Source of the DNA: a virus
DNA: 46,679 nucleotides
Virus record (IMG/VR): IMGVR_UViG_3300042691_011247
Span: 1 to 46,679 of that record
Direction: 5' to 3' (one strand)
A program made the position numbers and the translations under genes. Below, one piece after another: positions 30,528 to 38,886 of this stretch. The notes under the pieces were generated by a model. The model saw nothing but the letters and a program-made list of their open reading frames with translations. It was not told the origin of the DNA and did no database searches. Position 1 is the stretch's first letter; each line of letters starts with the position of its first letter.

Positions 30528-30898
30528 TACGCCGTGTTGGTGCTGTCGTGCAGAACTTCGTACTCAAGCACCAGCGACGCGTTCAAGGTTGCCGAGTTGG
30601 CCTTACCCCGGATGTCAACAAAACCGTTCTGCGGGATGATTGCATTGATTGCGCCCGTGTTGACGGTCACACCGGCAGTGTTGGTGCCACAAGTGATCCC
30701 GCCGACCGACGTGGTGCCGACAAAAATGTCGAACCCTGCGGCTGCGTTAGTACCTGCGGTGTTGATCAACGCTGCAACGGATTTCAGTTTGCCGCGTTGC
30801 AAAAACTGCAAGCGTTGGACTGAGGTTGACGCTACACCGGTCAGATTGTTGATGCGCTCTTCCCGGCGAACGGTGTTGTTTGGATCTGAATAACCCAT
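30527..30898 (-). CDS. Putative capsid decoration/head protein
   Basis: A 123-residue protein. The first 40 residues are polar and basic (DPNNTVRREERINNL). The rest is a compact beta-rich domain with Gly/Thr/Ala strands (FDIFVGTTSVGGITCG, GFVDIRGKANSAT, ASLVLEYEVLHD). It is the first gene after the capsid terminator, has a strong GGAGG before its ATG, and its composition resembles small decoration or head-fibre proteins. No diagnostic motif is seen, so the role is inferred from position and size. Confidence 0.6.
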   Translation of the reverse strand: MGYSDPNNTVRREERINNLTGVASTSVQRLQFLQRGKLKSVAALINTAGTNAAAGFDIFVGTTSVGGITCGTNTAGVTVNTGAINAIIPQNGFVDIRGKANSATLNASLVLEYEVLHDSTNTA

Positions 30899-30918
30899 TT
30901 GAAACCTCCAAAAATGAA

Positions 30919-30941
30919 AAGGGCCCCGAAATGGAGCCCTT
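30919..30941 (-). terminator. Intrinsic terminator after the major capsid gene
   Basis: On the minus strand AAGGGCTCC pairs with GGGGCCCTT (one G-U pair) across a five-base loop, followed by TTCATTTTTG. It lies 23 bases beyond the capsid stop and would reduce read-through into the downstream small head genes. Confidence 0.8.
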
Positions 30942-30963
30942 CATGGTTTGGTGAGAAGCGCGA

Positions 30964-31908
30964 TTAAGCTGCGCTGTCCCACTTGATGATGCGTGCGTTG
31001 ACGGCTTGTGTATGAACAAGGCCGAAACCGTTCATCACGTACCATGCCACACCACGATCGCGGCCGTAGTCGCCCGGAATCTTGCCGCGCATTTCTTCCG
31101 GAATCACGACGCCTTCTGCCACCGTGTCATCACCAAAGAAGTAAACCCAGTTGGATTGACCGTTGGTGAAGGCGTCTTTCGCGATGTTGGTCTGCTCCAC
31201 AAAGCGGCAGCCTTCATAACGTCCGATTTCGCCGTTCAGGATCATCTGGAAGCCTGAATCCACATACGAGTGAATGGTTTCCAAGTCGTTCTTGAACTTG
31301 CGGAAGGCGGTTGGCCAGCCAATCGCCATGTAGTCATCGGCCATGTATGGAGGGATGTTGCGCTCCTTCATGGTGTCGATGATGGTCTTGACGTGTTCTT
31401 TACCTAGTGCGACGTTGTTGGTCGTCGAACAGGTGCCGTTGGTCGTCAATGTGATTGCGCTGGTGTTCGTGCCGGCAGTCGGCGCAACACGCAAAGGTGT
31501 GGCGTTGAACTGCTTGTACGCTTGGCCATCGAGGTACTTCTTGGCGTCGTTTTTGAGCGTTTTGTTGATGATTTCTGTTACTGGAAGCTTCGACAGGTCA
31601 TCCAAGATACCGGTATACGGCACCGAGTTACCGCCCTCTAGCACAGTCATCGTGCCTTGGGTGATGGTGAAGTTCGACTGCGGGATCGTGGTCGTTTCCG
31701 TCAAGGTCGTGCCAGCGGTTGCTACATCGCTGAAAACGTCCCAGTGGAATTGATCACCGTGTTTTTTTGCTTGAAGGGCTGCATCTTTCACGCCAGCGAA
31801 CTGACGGAATTTGACGGTTGGCTGAACCTGAAAACGCAACACTTCCGACAGGTTGTCGGAATACAGGAAGCCACCGGTTGATGCAACGGCCCAAATTTGT
31901 CCGGCCAT
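30964..31908 (-). CDS. Major capsid protein, N4-gp56 family
   Basis: A 314-residue capsid protein expected to form the HK97-fold shell. Family features I recognise are the N-terminal LSEVLRFQVQPTVKFRQFA, the segment GDQFHWDVFSDVATAGTTLTE, NFTITQGTMTVLEGGNSVPY, and the later block MKERNIPPYMADDYMAIGWP with GEIGRYEGCRFVEQTNIA. Length is in the usual range. It is preceded by a strong AGGAG (six bases before the ATG) and followed by an intrinsic terminator, consistent with high expression. Upstream lies a scaffold-like gene and downstream a small head-protein cluster. Confidence 0.93.
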   Translation of the reverse strand: MAGQIWAVASTGGFLYSDNLSEVLRFQVQPTVKFRQFAGVKDAALQAKKHGDQFHWDVFSDVATAGTTLTETTTIPQSNFTITQGTMTVLEGGNSVPYTGILDDLSKLPVTEIINKTLKNDAKKYLDGQAYKQFNATPLRVAPTAGTNTSAITLTTNGTCSTTNNVALGKEHVKTIIDTMKERNIPPYMADDYMAIGWPTAFRKFKNDLETIHSYVDSGFQMILNGEIGRYEGCRFVEQTNIAKDAFTNGQSNWVYFFGDDTVAEGVVIPEEMRGKIPGDYGRDRGVAWYVMNGFGLVHTQAVNARIIKWDSAA

Positions 31909-31925
31909 GTTGATTCTCCTAGTGT

Positions 31926-32900
31926 TTAAGTGGGTGGTGTTTGCCCCCGCGACTTAGCCATTTGGGCGAGCACTTCGGCTCGTGTTTTTGGCGGTGTCAG
32001 CGTGGACTGCGCGGTCTGGCTTGCCGACTTCACGTTAGTGGTCGACGTTGCCTGCCGCTTCACATCCAGCCTGTCCTGTTTTGTTGCGGTACTCGGGGTC
32101 GGAATCACCATTCCTTGTGCTTCGGCCATCTTGCGGACTTCACTACGGGCATGTTCACCAGCTTCGGTGAATGCCGTAGCGGCGTCTTTGCCCTCTGCTG
32201 TGAGTTCGTGGTATTTCTCCACGGACATCTGATACAGAATTGGGTTGGCGACCACATCGGAGTAGGTGCTCGTAAACGCGTCGTATGCGCTTTCTACAGT
32301 CATCTGCTGTTTGATCTTGGGTACTAAGTCTTTCGTGAGCTTCTCAACATCTGGCATGGCGGTCGAAGATGCGCCGGTCAGTTGTTGGATCTCCACGGCG
32401 AGCTCGGCGTACTTGTCGGTATCACCTTCAAGTAGTGCTTCTGCTTGCGCCTTGTACTTTTCGATCACTTCGGTATTGCTGTTTCCGCTCGTCCCTTCGG
32501 ATGGAGTGGGTTTTGCTGCTTTTTCCTTCGCTTCGGCCAACAGGCGATCTGCTTCTGCCTTGGTCTGTGTGGCTTCGGTCATTCGTTTGCGCGCGGCAGA
32601 CTCGATCTGGAAGGATTTGGTCACTTCATCGAGAGTCACTTCGCGTTCTTCGCCGTCGACCTTGATCTTGATCTTGGTGGTCGCGTAGGCGGATGGATCA
32701 ATCGTGTCGCCAAGTTGCGCGGCGAGTTGGGTGTCAGCGTCGGTGGAGTCGGTTTTGTCTTCGACGGGCTTTTTGCCTTCGTCGCCTTTGTCTTGCATGA
32801 CAAACTCGGTCTTCGTTTCTTCTTTGCGGCGGGCTAGTACCTCTGCCATACCGCTTTGCATCGGTGTGGCCGCGCCCGTGTCTTGGGTGGCAGTCGTCAT
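31926..32900 (-). CDS. Scaffolding-like head protein
   Basis: A 324-residue, highly charged and helical protein directly before the major capsid gene, the usual position of scaffold. Residues about 30-65 are acidic and low in complexity (KGDEGKKPVEDKTDSTDAD). A segment IKIKVDGEEREVTLDEVTKS (about 78-97) and a coiled coil (TQTKAEADRLLAEAKEKAA) follow. A second helical region (about 195-265) and a polar C-terminal tail with ASQTAQSTLTPPKTRAEVLA complete the chain. The short strand-rich segment preceding the coiled coil recurs in scaffold proteins of N4-gp56-type phages. AGGAA precedes the ATG. Confidence 0.75.
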   Translation of the reverse strand: MTTATQDTGAATPMQSGMAEVLARRKEETKTEFVMQDKGDEGKKPVEDKTDSTDADTQLAAQLGDTIDPSAYATTKIKIKVDGEEREVTLDEVTKSFQIESAARKRMTEATQTKAEADRLLAEAKEKAAKPTPSEGTSGNSNTEVIEKYKAQAEALLEGDTDKYAELAVEIQQLTGASSTAMPDVEKLTKDLVPKIKQQMTVESAYDAFTSTYSDVVANPILYQMSVEKYHELTAEGKDAATAFTEAGEHARSEVRKMAEAQGMVIPTPSTATKQDRLDVKRQATSTTNVKSASQTAQSTLTPPKTRAEVLAQMAKSRGQTPPT

Positions 32901-32908
32901 ATCGGTTC

Positions 32909-33187
32909 CTATTCAGGTGCAGATGAAAGAATCTGCGCGGCTTGTGCACCCTCGGTCACCGCGTCAGTGAGAATCTGAAAAAACTCGTCGTACACCAGCA
33001 CCTTGTTTTGGGTGGCGCGAATTGCTTCTGCATCTTCAGGATTGACCTTTACCAAGGCTTCCAATGCGGCTGTTCGACGTGTTTCGATCGTGGCTGCGAC
33101 GTGTTTGCCGTGTTTTGAACGGAGAAACTTGATAAATGCCTCGCCCAAGTCACGCTTTTGGGTTAAATCACGTTCGTCTTCGGTCAT
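32909..33187 (-). CDS. Small head-assembly-region protein
   Basis: A 92-residue, wholly helical, charged protein between portal and scaffold genes, unrecognised. It contains RDLGEAFIKFLRSKHGKHVA and a second helix NPEDAEAIRATQNKVLVYDE. It overlaps the portal stop by ATGA. A function in head assembly is inferred from position only. Confidence 0.65.
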   Translation of the reverse strand: MTEDERDLTQKRDLGEAFIKFLRSKHGKHVAATIETRRTAALEALVKVNPEDAEAIRATQNKVLVYDEFFQILTDAVTEGAQAAQILSSAPE

Positions 33188-35310
33188 ATCTCTTGCGTCT
33201 CAATGCCAGCGCCTGCCCCGGTTGCTGGGCTGGCCGGTTGTGCCGGCTGTTCTGGTGAAGTTGGGTCCGTGTTCGTTGTTGCTGGCAGTTCCACACCACT
33301 TGGCGGAATCTGTGTCGCGGTGTCGGTCACAATGTTTGGGTCGATTCCCATGGGGTCTGGCGGGGTGTAACCAGATGCCTGCATGACTTGGTCGGCCATT
33401 GGGGCGATTTGTGGTGCGGTCGCAATGACTCCGGCAGTCTGAACGGCCGAGTAAATTGACTTCACGCCCGTTTCCACACGTTTGGCAGTCTCGGCCTTGC
33501 GCTTTTCTTCCAGCACGTCGATTTCCTTGCGAATCTTGTCGACTTGGGCTTGGATCAATGCCGGGTCTTGCTGCTTCGAGGCCAGTTGCGCCTGTAGCTG
33601 ACTTACCATACTGGTAAGTGAGGTCACTCGGGCGTCTTCTTCTTGGCTAAAGAACCGCGCGCCGTCTTTGTACCCAGCAAAGCCCATGACTTCCTTGATC
33701 ACTTCGCCCACATTCATGCCGTAACGCTCGAGCGTGCCGTCTGCGAGTGCGTTGGCCAGCCCTTGAATGGCACCGAGCAGGCTTTGGAGCTTCATGGCCG
33801 GGTTCGTGGCACCCATACCGATGTTCACGCTTACCGAGAGCTCTTCGCTGAATACCTCGTTTGGCAATTCGGCGTTGATGTCGTCCAGAATCTTTGCCTT
33901 GGCGCCAGCGGTGTAGAGGATGACTTCGTCGGTCTCGTAGGCTTGCTCCAATGCCACCAGTTGACGAATAACCGGCTCCGCCCATGTTTCCACGAACGTG
34001 CGCAGGTTCAATCCTGATACTTGGTTGGCGTCGGCACTGGAAAGCTGCATGCCGCCGACCGTCTCATTCATCTGCCGGTTGGAGTTCACGGAAGACTGAG
34101 AAAACGAACCTGTAACCTCGTCAAAGTCCAGATTTAGACGGTCCATTGTCTGAAACGAGGATGGGTTCACGTCTGGCGAGTCCATCCACTTCACATCATC
34201 AACGTCATCAACCAGTGTGACGCCGGTAATGTGCCGGGTCAGGCTTCGGACATCGACCTGTTTATTGCGCTTGACTAGGTATCGCTTGTTCAATACCTGC
34301 GCCAGTAGATCGTGTTGGCGGTTTACAAGGTCGTTAATCTCGCGCTGGAGTGGTTCGCCCAAGTGCGTCACGCCACTCGGGTATATCTTGTGCGCCTCAA
34401 TCTCACAAATACCCATGACATACGGGCGTTTGCCGTGTAGGTAGGCTTCCTTCAACGGGATCGGGTCAGACAGTAGCGCCGTGGTGCCTAGCGTGTAGTA
34501 AAGCCAGTCTTGGCCGTCGTAGTTGATGATGTTGCGGTGTACCCAAATGGTATCGAAGGCTCTGATATTGGCCGTTTGCGTCTTTGGGTCCATCCGTCCA
34601 CCCTGCCGGACCAGTCGTGTCGGGTCTGACAGTTTGGTCATGGCGCTTTGCAGCTGCGCGTCGGTCATTTCCTTCCAAATCGGCTGGTTGGTCTTTTGGT
34701 CGATCGCCTTCATCTTCGCCCGAGCGTCTTTCACGTACATCGGGATTTCATGGATGACATACGGGCTCGAGTTGATCGGGTCCACCCAGTTAGCCGCTGG
34801 ATCAATACGAATGTTCTCCACCGGGCAGAGCTCGATGACTGGCTTATCGGTCCCCGTGGCCTCGTCGTAGTCCCAATACTGGTGCGATATCACGACACCG
34901 TTGACTTGGGTTTCTTGGTAGGCACCGAGCACGGTCATAAACCATGGAATTGTCTTTTTAAGCCGGTAGTCGACCAGTTCACCGATAAACGAGGATGCAA
35001 TACGCTGCATTTCGTCGGCTTCGTTGTTTGCTTCGATCGATACCTGGCTCTTGGTCGCGAAAAATGCTTCGGCAGCCACGGCGGTATTCTTGCGAATGAC
35101 CATGCGCGTCTTTGGCCGGAAGAGCTTGGACCGTAGCTTGTAGGTCTCTGACTCGTACTTAGAACCAGACAAGTGACGTGACTGGAATAGCCTGATACCC
35201 GACTCAACGTGTTTACGAATGGCCGAATCAAAGTACATCGTCGACGCGGTATGTGCCTCTTGGGCGAGTTGCAGCCAGTTTGTCGGGGCCGCTGGAATGT
35301 TATCGGTCAT
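33184..35310 (-). CDS. Portal protein
   Basis: A 708-residue protein forming the dodecameric portal at the packaging vertex. It has a helical N terminus (LAQEAHTASTMYFDSAIRKH), a crown/wing region with YKLRSKLFRPKTRMVIRKN and QVNGVVISHQYWDYDEATG, and the segment KIYPSGVTHLGEPLQREIND with NDLVNRQHDLLAQVLNKRYL. Also present are SSVNSNRQMNETVGGMQL, a motif typical of short-tailed-phage portals, and a helical C-terminal part with a coiled coil (QAQLASKQQDPALIQAQVDK). A Pro/Thr/Ala-rich tail ends the protein. Length fits long portals of podoviruses. It lies between the terminase block and the scaffold/capsid genes. Confidence 0.9.
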   Translation of the reverse strand: MTDNIPAAPTNWLQLAQEAHTASTMYFDSAIRKHVESGIRLFQSRHLSGSKYESETYKLRSKLFRPKTRMVIRKNTAVAAEAFFATKSQVSIEANNEADEMQRIASSFIGELVDYRLKKTIPWFMTVLGAYQETQVNGVVISHQYWDYDEATGTDKPVIELCPVENIRIDPAANWVDPINSSPYVIHEIPMYVKDARAKMKAIDQKTNQPIWKEMTDAQLQSAMTKLSDPTRLVRQGGRMDPKTQTANIRAFDTIWVHRNIINYDGQDWLYYTLGTTALLSDPIPLKEAYLHGKRPYVMGICEIEAHKIYPSGVTHLGEPLQREINDLVNRQHDLLAQVLNKRYLVKRNKQVDVRSLTRHITGVTLVDDVDDVKWMDSPDVNPSSFQTMDRLNLDFDEVTGSFSQSSVNSNRQMNETVGGMQLSSADANQVSGLNLRTFVETWAEPVIRQLVALEQAYETDEVILYTAGAKAKILDDINAELPNEVFSEELSVSVNIGMGATNPAMKLQSLLGAIQGLANALADGTLERYGMNVGEVIKEVMGFAGYKDGARFFSQEEDARVTSLTSMVSQLQAQLASKQQDPALIQAQVDKIRKEIDVLEEKRKAETAKRVETGVKSIYSAVQTAGVIATAPQIAPMADQVMQASGYTPPDPMGIDPNIVTDTATQIPPSGVELPATTNTDPTSPEQPAQPASPATGAGAGIETQEI

Positions 35311-35653
35311 AGAGCTTATTCCCCGCGAAGTCGGTCTTCTGCCCAGCGATTGCGCCGATATTCACCACGCCACGCGGCTGGTGGTAACGCTCCAAGATTT
35401 CGCCACCGGCTTTTAGTACCGACTTCTTGAAATCGGAGGCTGAATAAATCTCAGGCAGTCTGAGAATGAAGCCTTGTCGACCAGACAAGCGAAGGTTTCG
35501 GACGGTGGCAATACCGGTTCTACCGTCGCATGTGACTGCCCATAGGTGTCCTGGGTAGGCCGTGTCGAGGTCGAGCGCGATCTGTTTGGCCATCAATACG
35601 TCATTGATTGCGCATTCAGGGGTGTCTTGGTCAAGTAATTGGAGTGTTTTCAT
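35300..35653 (-). CDS. Hypothetical protein between terminase and portal
   Basis: A 117-residue protein, unrecognised. The N-terminal half is mixed alpha/beta (HLWAVTCDGRTGIATVRNL, RLSGRQGFILRLPEIY), and the C-terminal part has ILERYHQPRGVVNIGAIAG. It starts in an ATGA overlap with a 55-codon gene and overlaps the portal start by about 11 bases. It may be a small head-completion or packaging accessory, by context only. Confidence 0.65.
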   Translation of the reverse strand: MKTLQLLDQDTPECAINDVLMAKQIALDLDTAYPGHLWAVTCDGRTGIATVRNLRLSGRQGFILRLPEIYSASDFKKSVLKAGGEILERYHQPRGVVNIGAIAGQKTDFAGNKLYDR

Positions 35654-35817
35654 GGCTCAACGTCCGGTTGGCAAATAGTGTCGATCAACTTGTCTTTTTC
35701 GGGTCTGAGCGTCCACTTCCACTGTTCGCGGGTGTAGATAGCCTGAATGCACTTCGGTTGACGGTCGTAATCGTCCTCTGCTTGGATCTGGCGCATTAAG
35801 TCGCGCGCATCACTCAT
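35650..35817 (-). CDS. Small 55-residue protein (short gene)
   Basis: ATG 35817 lies in an ATGA overlap with the upstream gene, and the stop at 35650-35652 overlaps the next ATG in the same way. The product starts MSDARDLMRQIQAEDDYDRQ and contains YTREQWKWTLRPEKDKL. It is polar, with a Trp-containing middle and two Cys residues, and is unrecognised. Coupled overlaps at both ends are the main support for it being real. Confidence 0.65.
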   Translation of the reverse strand: MSDARDLMRQIQAEDDYDRQPKCIQAIYTREQWKWTLRPEKDKLIDTICQPDVEP

Positions 35818-35984
35818 GCGTAGGGGTTCTTAGGTCTCAAGAAATTGCGCCCGGTGAACTGGTACGCGACTTCATTGACCGGTTGTTGTGGATCGGCACG
35901 CATGACTTCATCCAAAAACGTCGTCTCGGATGTCGTCACGCGTTCCTTTGGTTGTAAGTGGTCTTTTTTGCTGTCGTTTGCCAT
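35814..35984 (-). CDS. Small 56-residue protein (short gene)
   Basis: ATG 35984 is preceded by AGGAGAG, and the stop (35814-35816) overlaps the next start in ATGA. The product begins MANDSKKDHLQPKERVTTSE and ends RNFLRPKNPYA. It is polar and probably partly disordered, and is unrecognised. It fills most of the apparent gap between the large terminase and the next recognisable gene. Confidence 0.65.
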   Translation of the reverse strand: MANDSKKDHLQPKERVTTSETTFLDEVMRADPQQPVNEVAYQFTGRNFLRPKNPYA

Positions 35985-35993
35985 GTGTCTCTC

Positions 35994-37658
35994 CTAAATC
36001 CCGTCCTCGAATGCCTCGGGCTGTAGATCAGCCTGATTCACAATGACGGGCGGCGACATTTCCATGTCGTAAATGCGTGATGACGCGTCGAGCACGTCAT
36101 CGTGTGCGCTAAATGGGTAAACCATGTACTCCTTCAAGTACATCGCATTCAGCGAGTAAATGTTTCCTTCGTGGTCCCGTCGTTTGACGGGCTTGAACAC
36201 CAGATAACCACGTCCAGACTTCTCCGCCTGTAGCTGCTCCTTCGAGGGTTCGGCTAGTTCGGCCGCCATGAAGTATTTCTTCTTCGCGAACAATGGGGTT
36301 AGCCGTTCAATCCGGTCAATCTTCGATCCCGGGCCTTCGTTTGGCCATGCCAGTTCTTTGACTTCCCAAGAATTGCGCTCGCGCTTCATTTCGAGCTCGA
36401 AGTATTCGATGTCAGATTGAAGTCCATAGCGTTCGTAGCCGACTTCGACGCGCTGGACACCAGGAACACCCAACCAATACTTGCGAAGGTCACGCATGCG
36501 CATCCACCGCTCTTCGAGCTTCATCTTGTGCGCCCAGCCGTCGAGTAACCAGACATTTCCCGCTGCATCGACGCCTTGCGCCAACATAACCGTGTTGTCT
36601 GAGCCCTTTTTCTGGCTTCTGGCTGGGTCGACCGTGATGTAAACGTTCAATGTCGCCGGTCGGATCGTCACGAATTGCAAGTTGTCCTTGCTGAACATCG
36701 CTTCATTGCCGGCTGCCGGGTTCAGCAGCATCTGACATGCCGTTGTTGATGGTCCTTGGTTCTTTTTCTTCTCGTCCCAAGCTGCTGGGGTCAGGAAAAC
36801 AGGCTTACCGCCCGGTGTACCGTCCTCAGTCGCTGGATGTAGGCGCGTCTTGAGAACTTTCTTCTCAATGATATCCGCGTAAGTGTCACCGAACGAGTAA
36901 CGCGTACCGATATGCCACTTGCGGATATTGCCATCGGCGTTTCTGGCGCCCAAGTTATCGGCGATCTCCCATGCCTTCGTCGTTTTCTTGACTTGGTCCG
37001 GCGTGCCGACTGACTCGAGCGTCACCACGTCATCGAACACCATCAGCCCAAAGTGAGCACCAGTCGGCATACCGTCGACCAGTCCATGCCCTTCAACCGT
37101 CGCCTCTTTCGGGTTTGACTGGCGTTTGACCGTAATGCCCTTCTCTTCGGACCACTTGAGAGCCTCAGTCTTGGGATTGGCCCATAAGATGTCTGAGTAC
37201 AGATGTTTCAGCAACTCGTTGGTCTCGAATTCCTGCTTGATCTGAATCAGAAACTTCCGCGCCACCGGTTTGGTGTGGCTGAAAATGCCAATCGTTATCT
37301 CGGGATCCTTCAATATCTCCTGAATAATCCCGGCGAACGTGATGATCGTTGACTTGTAGTGCTCACGCGCCCACAAATCCAAGTAGCCGTCTGTTGCAGC
37401 TTCGACCTCGCGGCACCTGGCATAAAGCCATGAGTGGAACGCGTCAGGCCGGTTTAACAGGTTCACCAGCAGGTAGAAGCGGTCTACTCTCCCAAGTTCG
37501 GCACGAATCTCATCGGTGTGACCGTGCGCTTCCTCGATCGCTTCCCATGCGTCGATGATGCCTTCGAAGTGCGTCGCATGGAGTGTTTCAACGATGTCAG
37601 ACGGCAGTTTCACCGAATTTCGCGATTTCGTCGGCCAGATTTTTACGGGAAACTTCAA
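35994..37658 (-). CDS. terL: Terminase large subunit
   Basis: A 554-residue packaging motor. The ATPase domain has a Walker A-like AREHYKST (97-104) and Walker B LMVFDDVV (205-212). The nuclease domain begins at YITVDPARSQKKGSDNT (Asp344) and has a late acidic cluster in SAHDDVLDASSRIYDM. There is no ATG near the N terminus. The frame can start at TTG 37658, which overlaps the preceding gene by 62 bases, or at GTG 37613, which overlaps by 17. Neither has a good Shine-Dalgarno, so the start is uncertain by 15 residues. It follows the small subunit with one small gene between. Confidence 0.92.
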   Translation of the reverse strand: MKFPVKIWPTKSRNSVKLPSDIVETLHATHFEGIIDAWEAIEEAHGHTDEIRAELGRVDRFYLLVNLLNRPDAFHSWLYARCREVEAATDGYLDLWAREHYKSTIITFAGIIQEILKDPEITIGIFSHTKPVARKFLIQIKQEFETNELLKHLYSDILWANPKTEALKWSEEKGITVKRQSNPKEATVEGHGLVDGMPTGAHFGLMVFDDVVTLESVGTPDQVKKTTKAWEIADNLGARNADGNIRKWHIGTRYSFGDTYADIIEKKVLKTRLHPATEDGTPGGKPVFLTPAAWDEKKKNQGPSTTACQMLLNPAAGNEAMFSKDNLQFVTIRPATLNVYITVDPARSQKKGSDNTVMLAQGVDAAGNVWLLDGWAHKMKLEERWMRMRDLRKYWLGVPGVQRVEVGYERYGLQSDIEYFELEMKRERNSWEVKELAWPNEGPGSKIDRIERLTPLFAKKKYFMAAELAEPSKEQLQAEKSGRGYLVFKPVKRRDHEGNIYSLNAMYLKEYMVYPFSAHDDVLDASSRIYDMEMSPPVIVNQADLQPEAFEDGI

Positions 37659-37917
37659 TCGCCGCGGCTAGGCGTTTTGCCTCTTCCCGGTTGGCTACAA
37701 GCACGTACTCTCGAGGTACGACCAACTTCAGCGAACTACGGCCGTAATCGCCTGCTGGTGCGCTAGGGTCGACTACGCGACACATAGGATCGTCGGATTT
37801 TTCAATGCGAGCAATGTGCGCTTTCGTTTCTTCAAGAAGGACATACAAGCCGCCAAGATGGCGAGCACCGTCGCCTAAGTCCCTCTCAAAGCCTCTAGCT
37901 TTTTCTTGAGCCGTCAT
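37597..37917 (-). CDS. Small helical protein between terminase subunits
   Basis: A 106-residue protein, unrecognised. It has a helical N terminus (ARHLGGLYVLLEETKAHIARIE), then a short beta-like part (RSSLKLVVPREYVLVANRE), and a C-terminal helix (EEAKRLAAAIEVSRKNLADEI). It starts in an ATGA overlap with the small terminase, and its end overlaps the start region of the large terminase in another frame. A packaging accessory role is possible by position only. Confidence 0.65.
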   Translation of the reverse strand: MTAQEKARGFERDLGDGARHLGGLYVLLEETKAHIARIEKSDDPMCRVVDPSAPAGDYGRSSLKLVVPREYVLVANREEAKRLAAAIEVSRKNLADEIAKFGETAV

Positions 37918-38657
37918 GCGCGCACCTGTTTGTGTTGATTGAGCTTTGCGCGCAGCTTGTCGTAGTCGGTCTTGACGACATGGTTAATGATTTCCTGCGG
38001 TCCACCATCCGGGCCGGTGACTTCCTGCTCAACCTTGTCGCGCCACTTAGCGCGCTGGCGGTTCTTGAGCCAGAAAATACAAGCGGCAGTGTCCGGAGGA
38101 TAGTGCTCGGTGTATGGAACGATGTGCTCCATGCCGGTCTTTGCATCGGCGACGATCTTGACCGCTTTGTGCGAGTAGCCTTTCGCCCGGTGAAAGAGTT
38201 TTGCCGAGATTTCCGCGTCAGCGATGTCTTTACCCTCTTTTATGGCCTGAATAAATTCAGGGTGCGCGTCTTTCCAAAGGTAGATTGTTCGCACATCAAC
38301 ATCAAACATTCTGGCTAAATCTTCATCATCCGCGCCGAGCAGGCAAAACTTGGTTGCAAGCTCGCAGTATTCCGGTTTGTAGTCTGTCGGTCGGCCGCGT
38401 CCACGCTTATCGGTATCAGGTTTTGATACCGTTTTCTGTTCAGGTTGGTCTGGACTCGGCAAATTTGAGACTTTCGCCGTTTTGGTATCAGCTTTTGCTA
38501 CTTTTTGAACCTTTGCGTTCTTGCTCTCTGCGACTGGGTTGCCGGTGGGTTTCACAACCACGGGTTTTACGGTTTTCGCCTTGGAAGTCTTGCGGGGTTT
38601 GGGCGATTGGGCTTTTTTCCCCTTCGCCGCGCCCGGAGGGGTGGCAGCTTTCTTCAT
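37914..38657 (-). CDS. terS: Terminase small subunit
   Basis: A 247-residue protein. I chose ATG 38657 (MKKAATPPGAAKGKK) because AAGGA lies seven bases upstream. An earlier in-frame ATG at 38765 would overlap the zinc-ribbon gene for 95 bases. Residues 1-90 are a Lys/Pro/Ala-rich basic, probably disordered, tail. GRGRPTDYKPEYCELATKF and a helix-turn-helix (DEDLARMFDVDVRTIYLWKD, EFIQAIKEGK) follow, the pattern of phage small terminases that bind packaging sites. The C-terminal part (ACIFWLKNRQRAKWRDKV) matches the same family. The long basic N-terminal tail is unusual in length. Confidence 0.88.
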   Translation of the reverse strand: MKKAATPPGAAKGKKAQSPKPRKTSKAKTVKPVVVKPTGNPVAESKNAKVQKVAKADTKTAKVSNLPSPDQPEQKTVSKPDTDKRGRGRPTDYKPEYCELATKFCLLGADDEDLARMFDVDVRTIYLWKDAHPEFIQAIKEGKDIADAEISAKLFHRAKGYSHKAVKIVADAKTGMEHIVPYTEHYPPDTAACIFWLKNRQRAKWRDKVEQEVTGPDGGPQEIINHVVKTDYDKLRAKLNQHKQVRA

Positions 38658-38670
38658 GGTGGTCCTTTGG

Positions 38671-38886
38671 TTAATGCAGGTTTCGCCAGTCTCGGCGGGG
38701 TTCTTCAAATAGGTGCCAGGTGGTGCTGCCGCAATGGCATGTGTCGGTTTCGATATCCACCCCACAAGGGTGGACGTGTGCTCTCAACCAGCCACAGTGA
38801 GCGCATTCCAGTTGGGTGACTGCCCAGCTACCACGGTCGGCGCTGGCTGGCTCAATTGACGGGTAGTTGGCGCGGGTGGCGCTCAA
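38671..38886 (-). CDS. Small zinc-ribbon-like protein
   Basis: A 71-residue protein. It probably starts at TTG 38886, overlapping the upstream TGA as TTGA, with GGAG about eight bases upstream. It contains CAHCGWLRAHVHPCG and CHCGSTTWHLF, two Cys/His groups that could hold a zinc ion. Function is unknown. It lies between the lysis genes and the terminase genes. Confidence 0.6.
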   Translation of the reverse strand: MSATRANYPSIEPASADRGSWAVTQLECAHCGWLRAHVHPCGVDIETDTCHCGSTTWHLFEEPRRDWRNLH

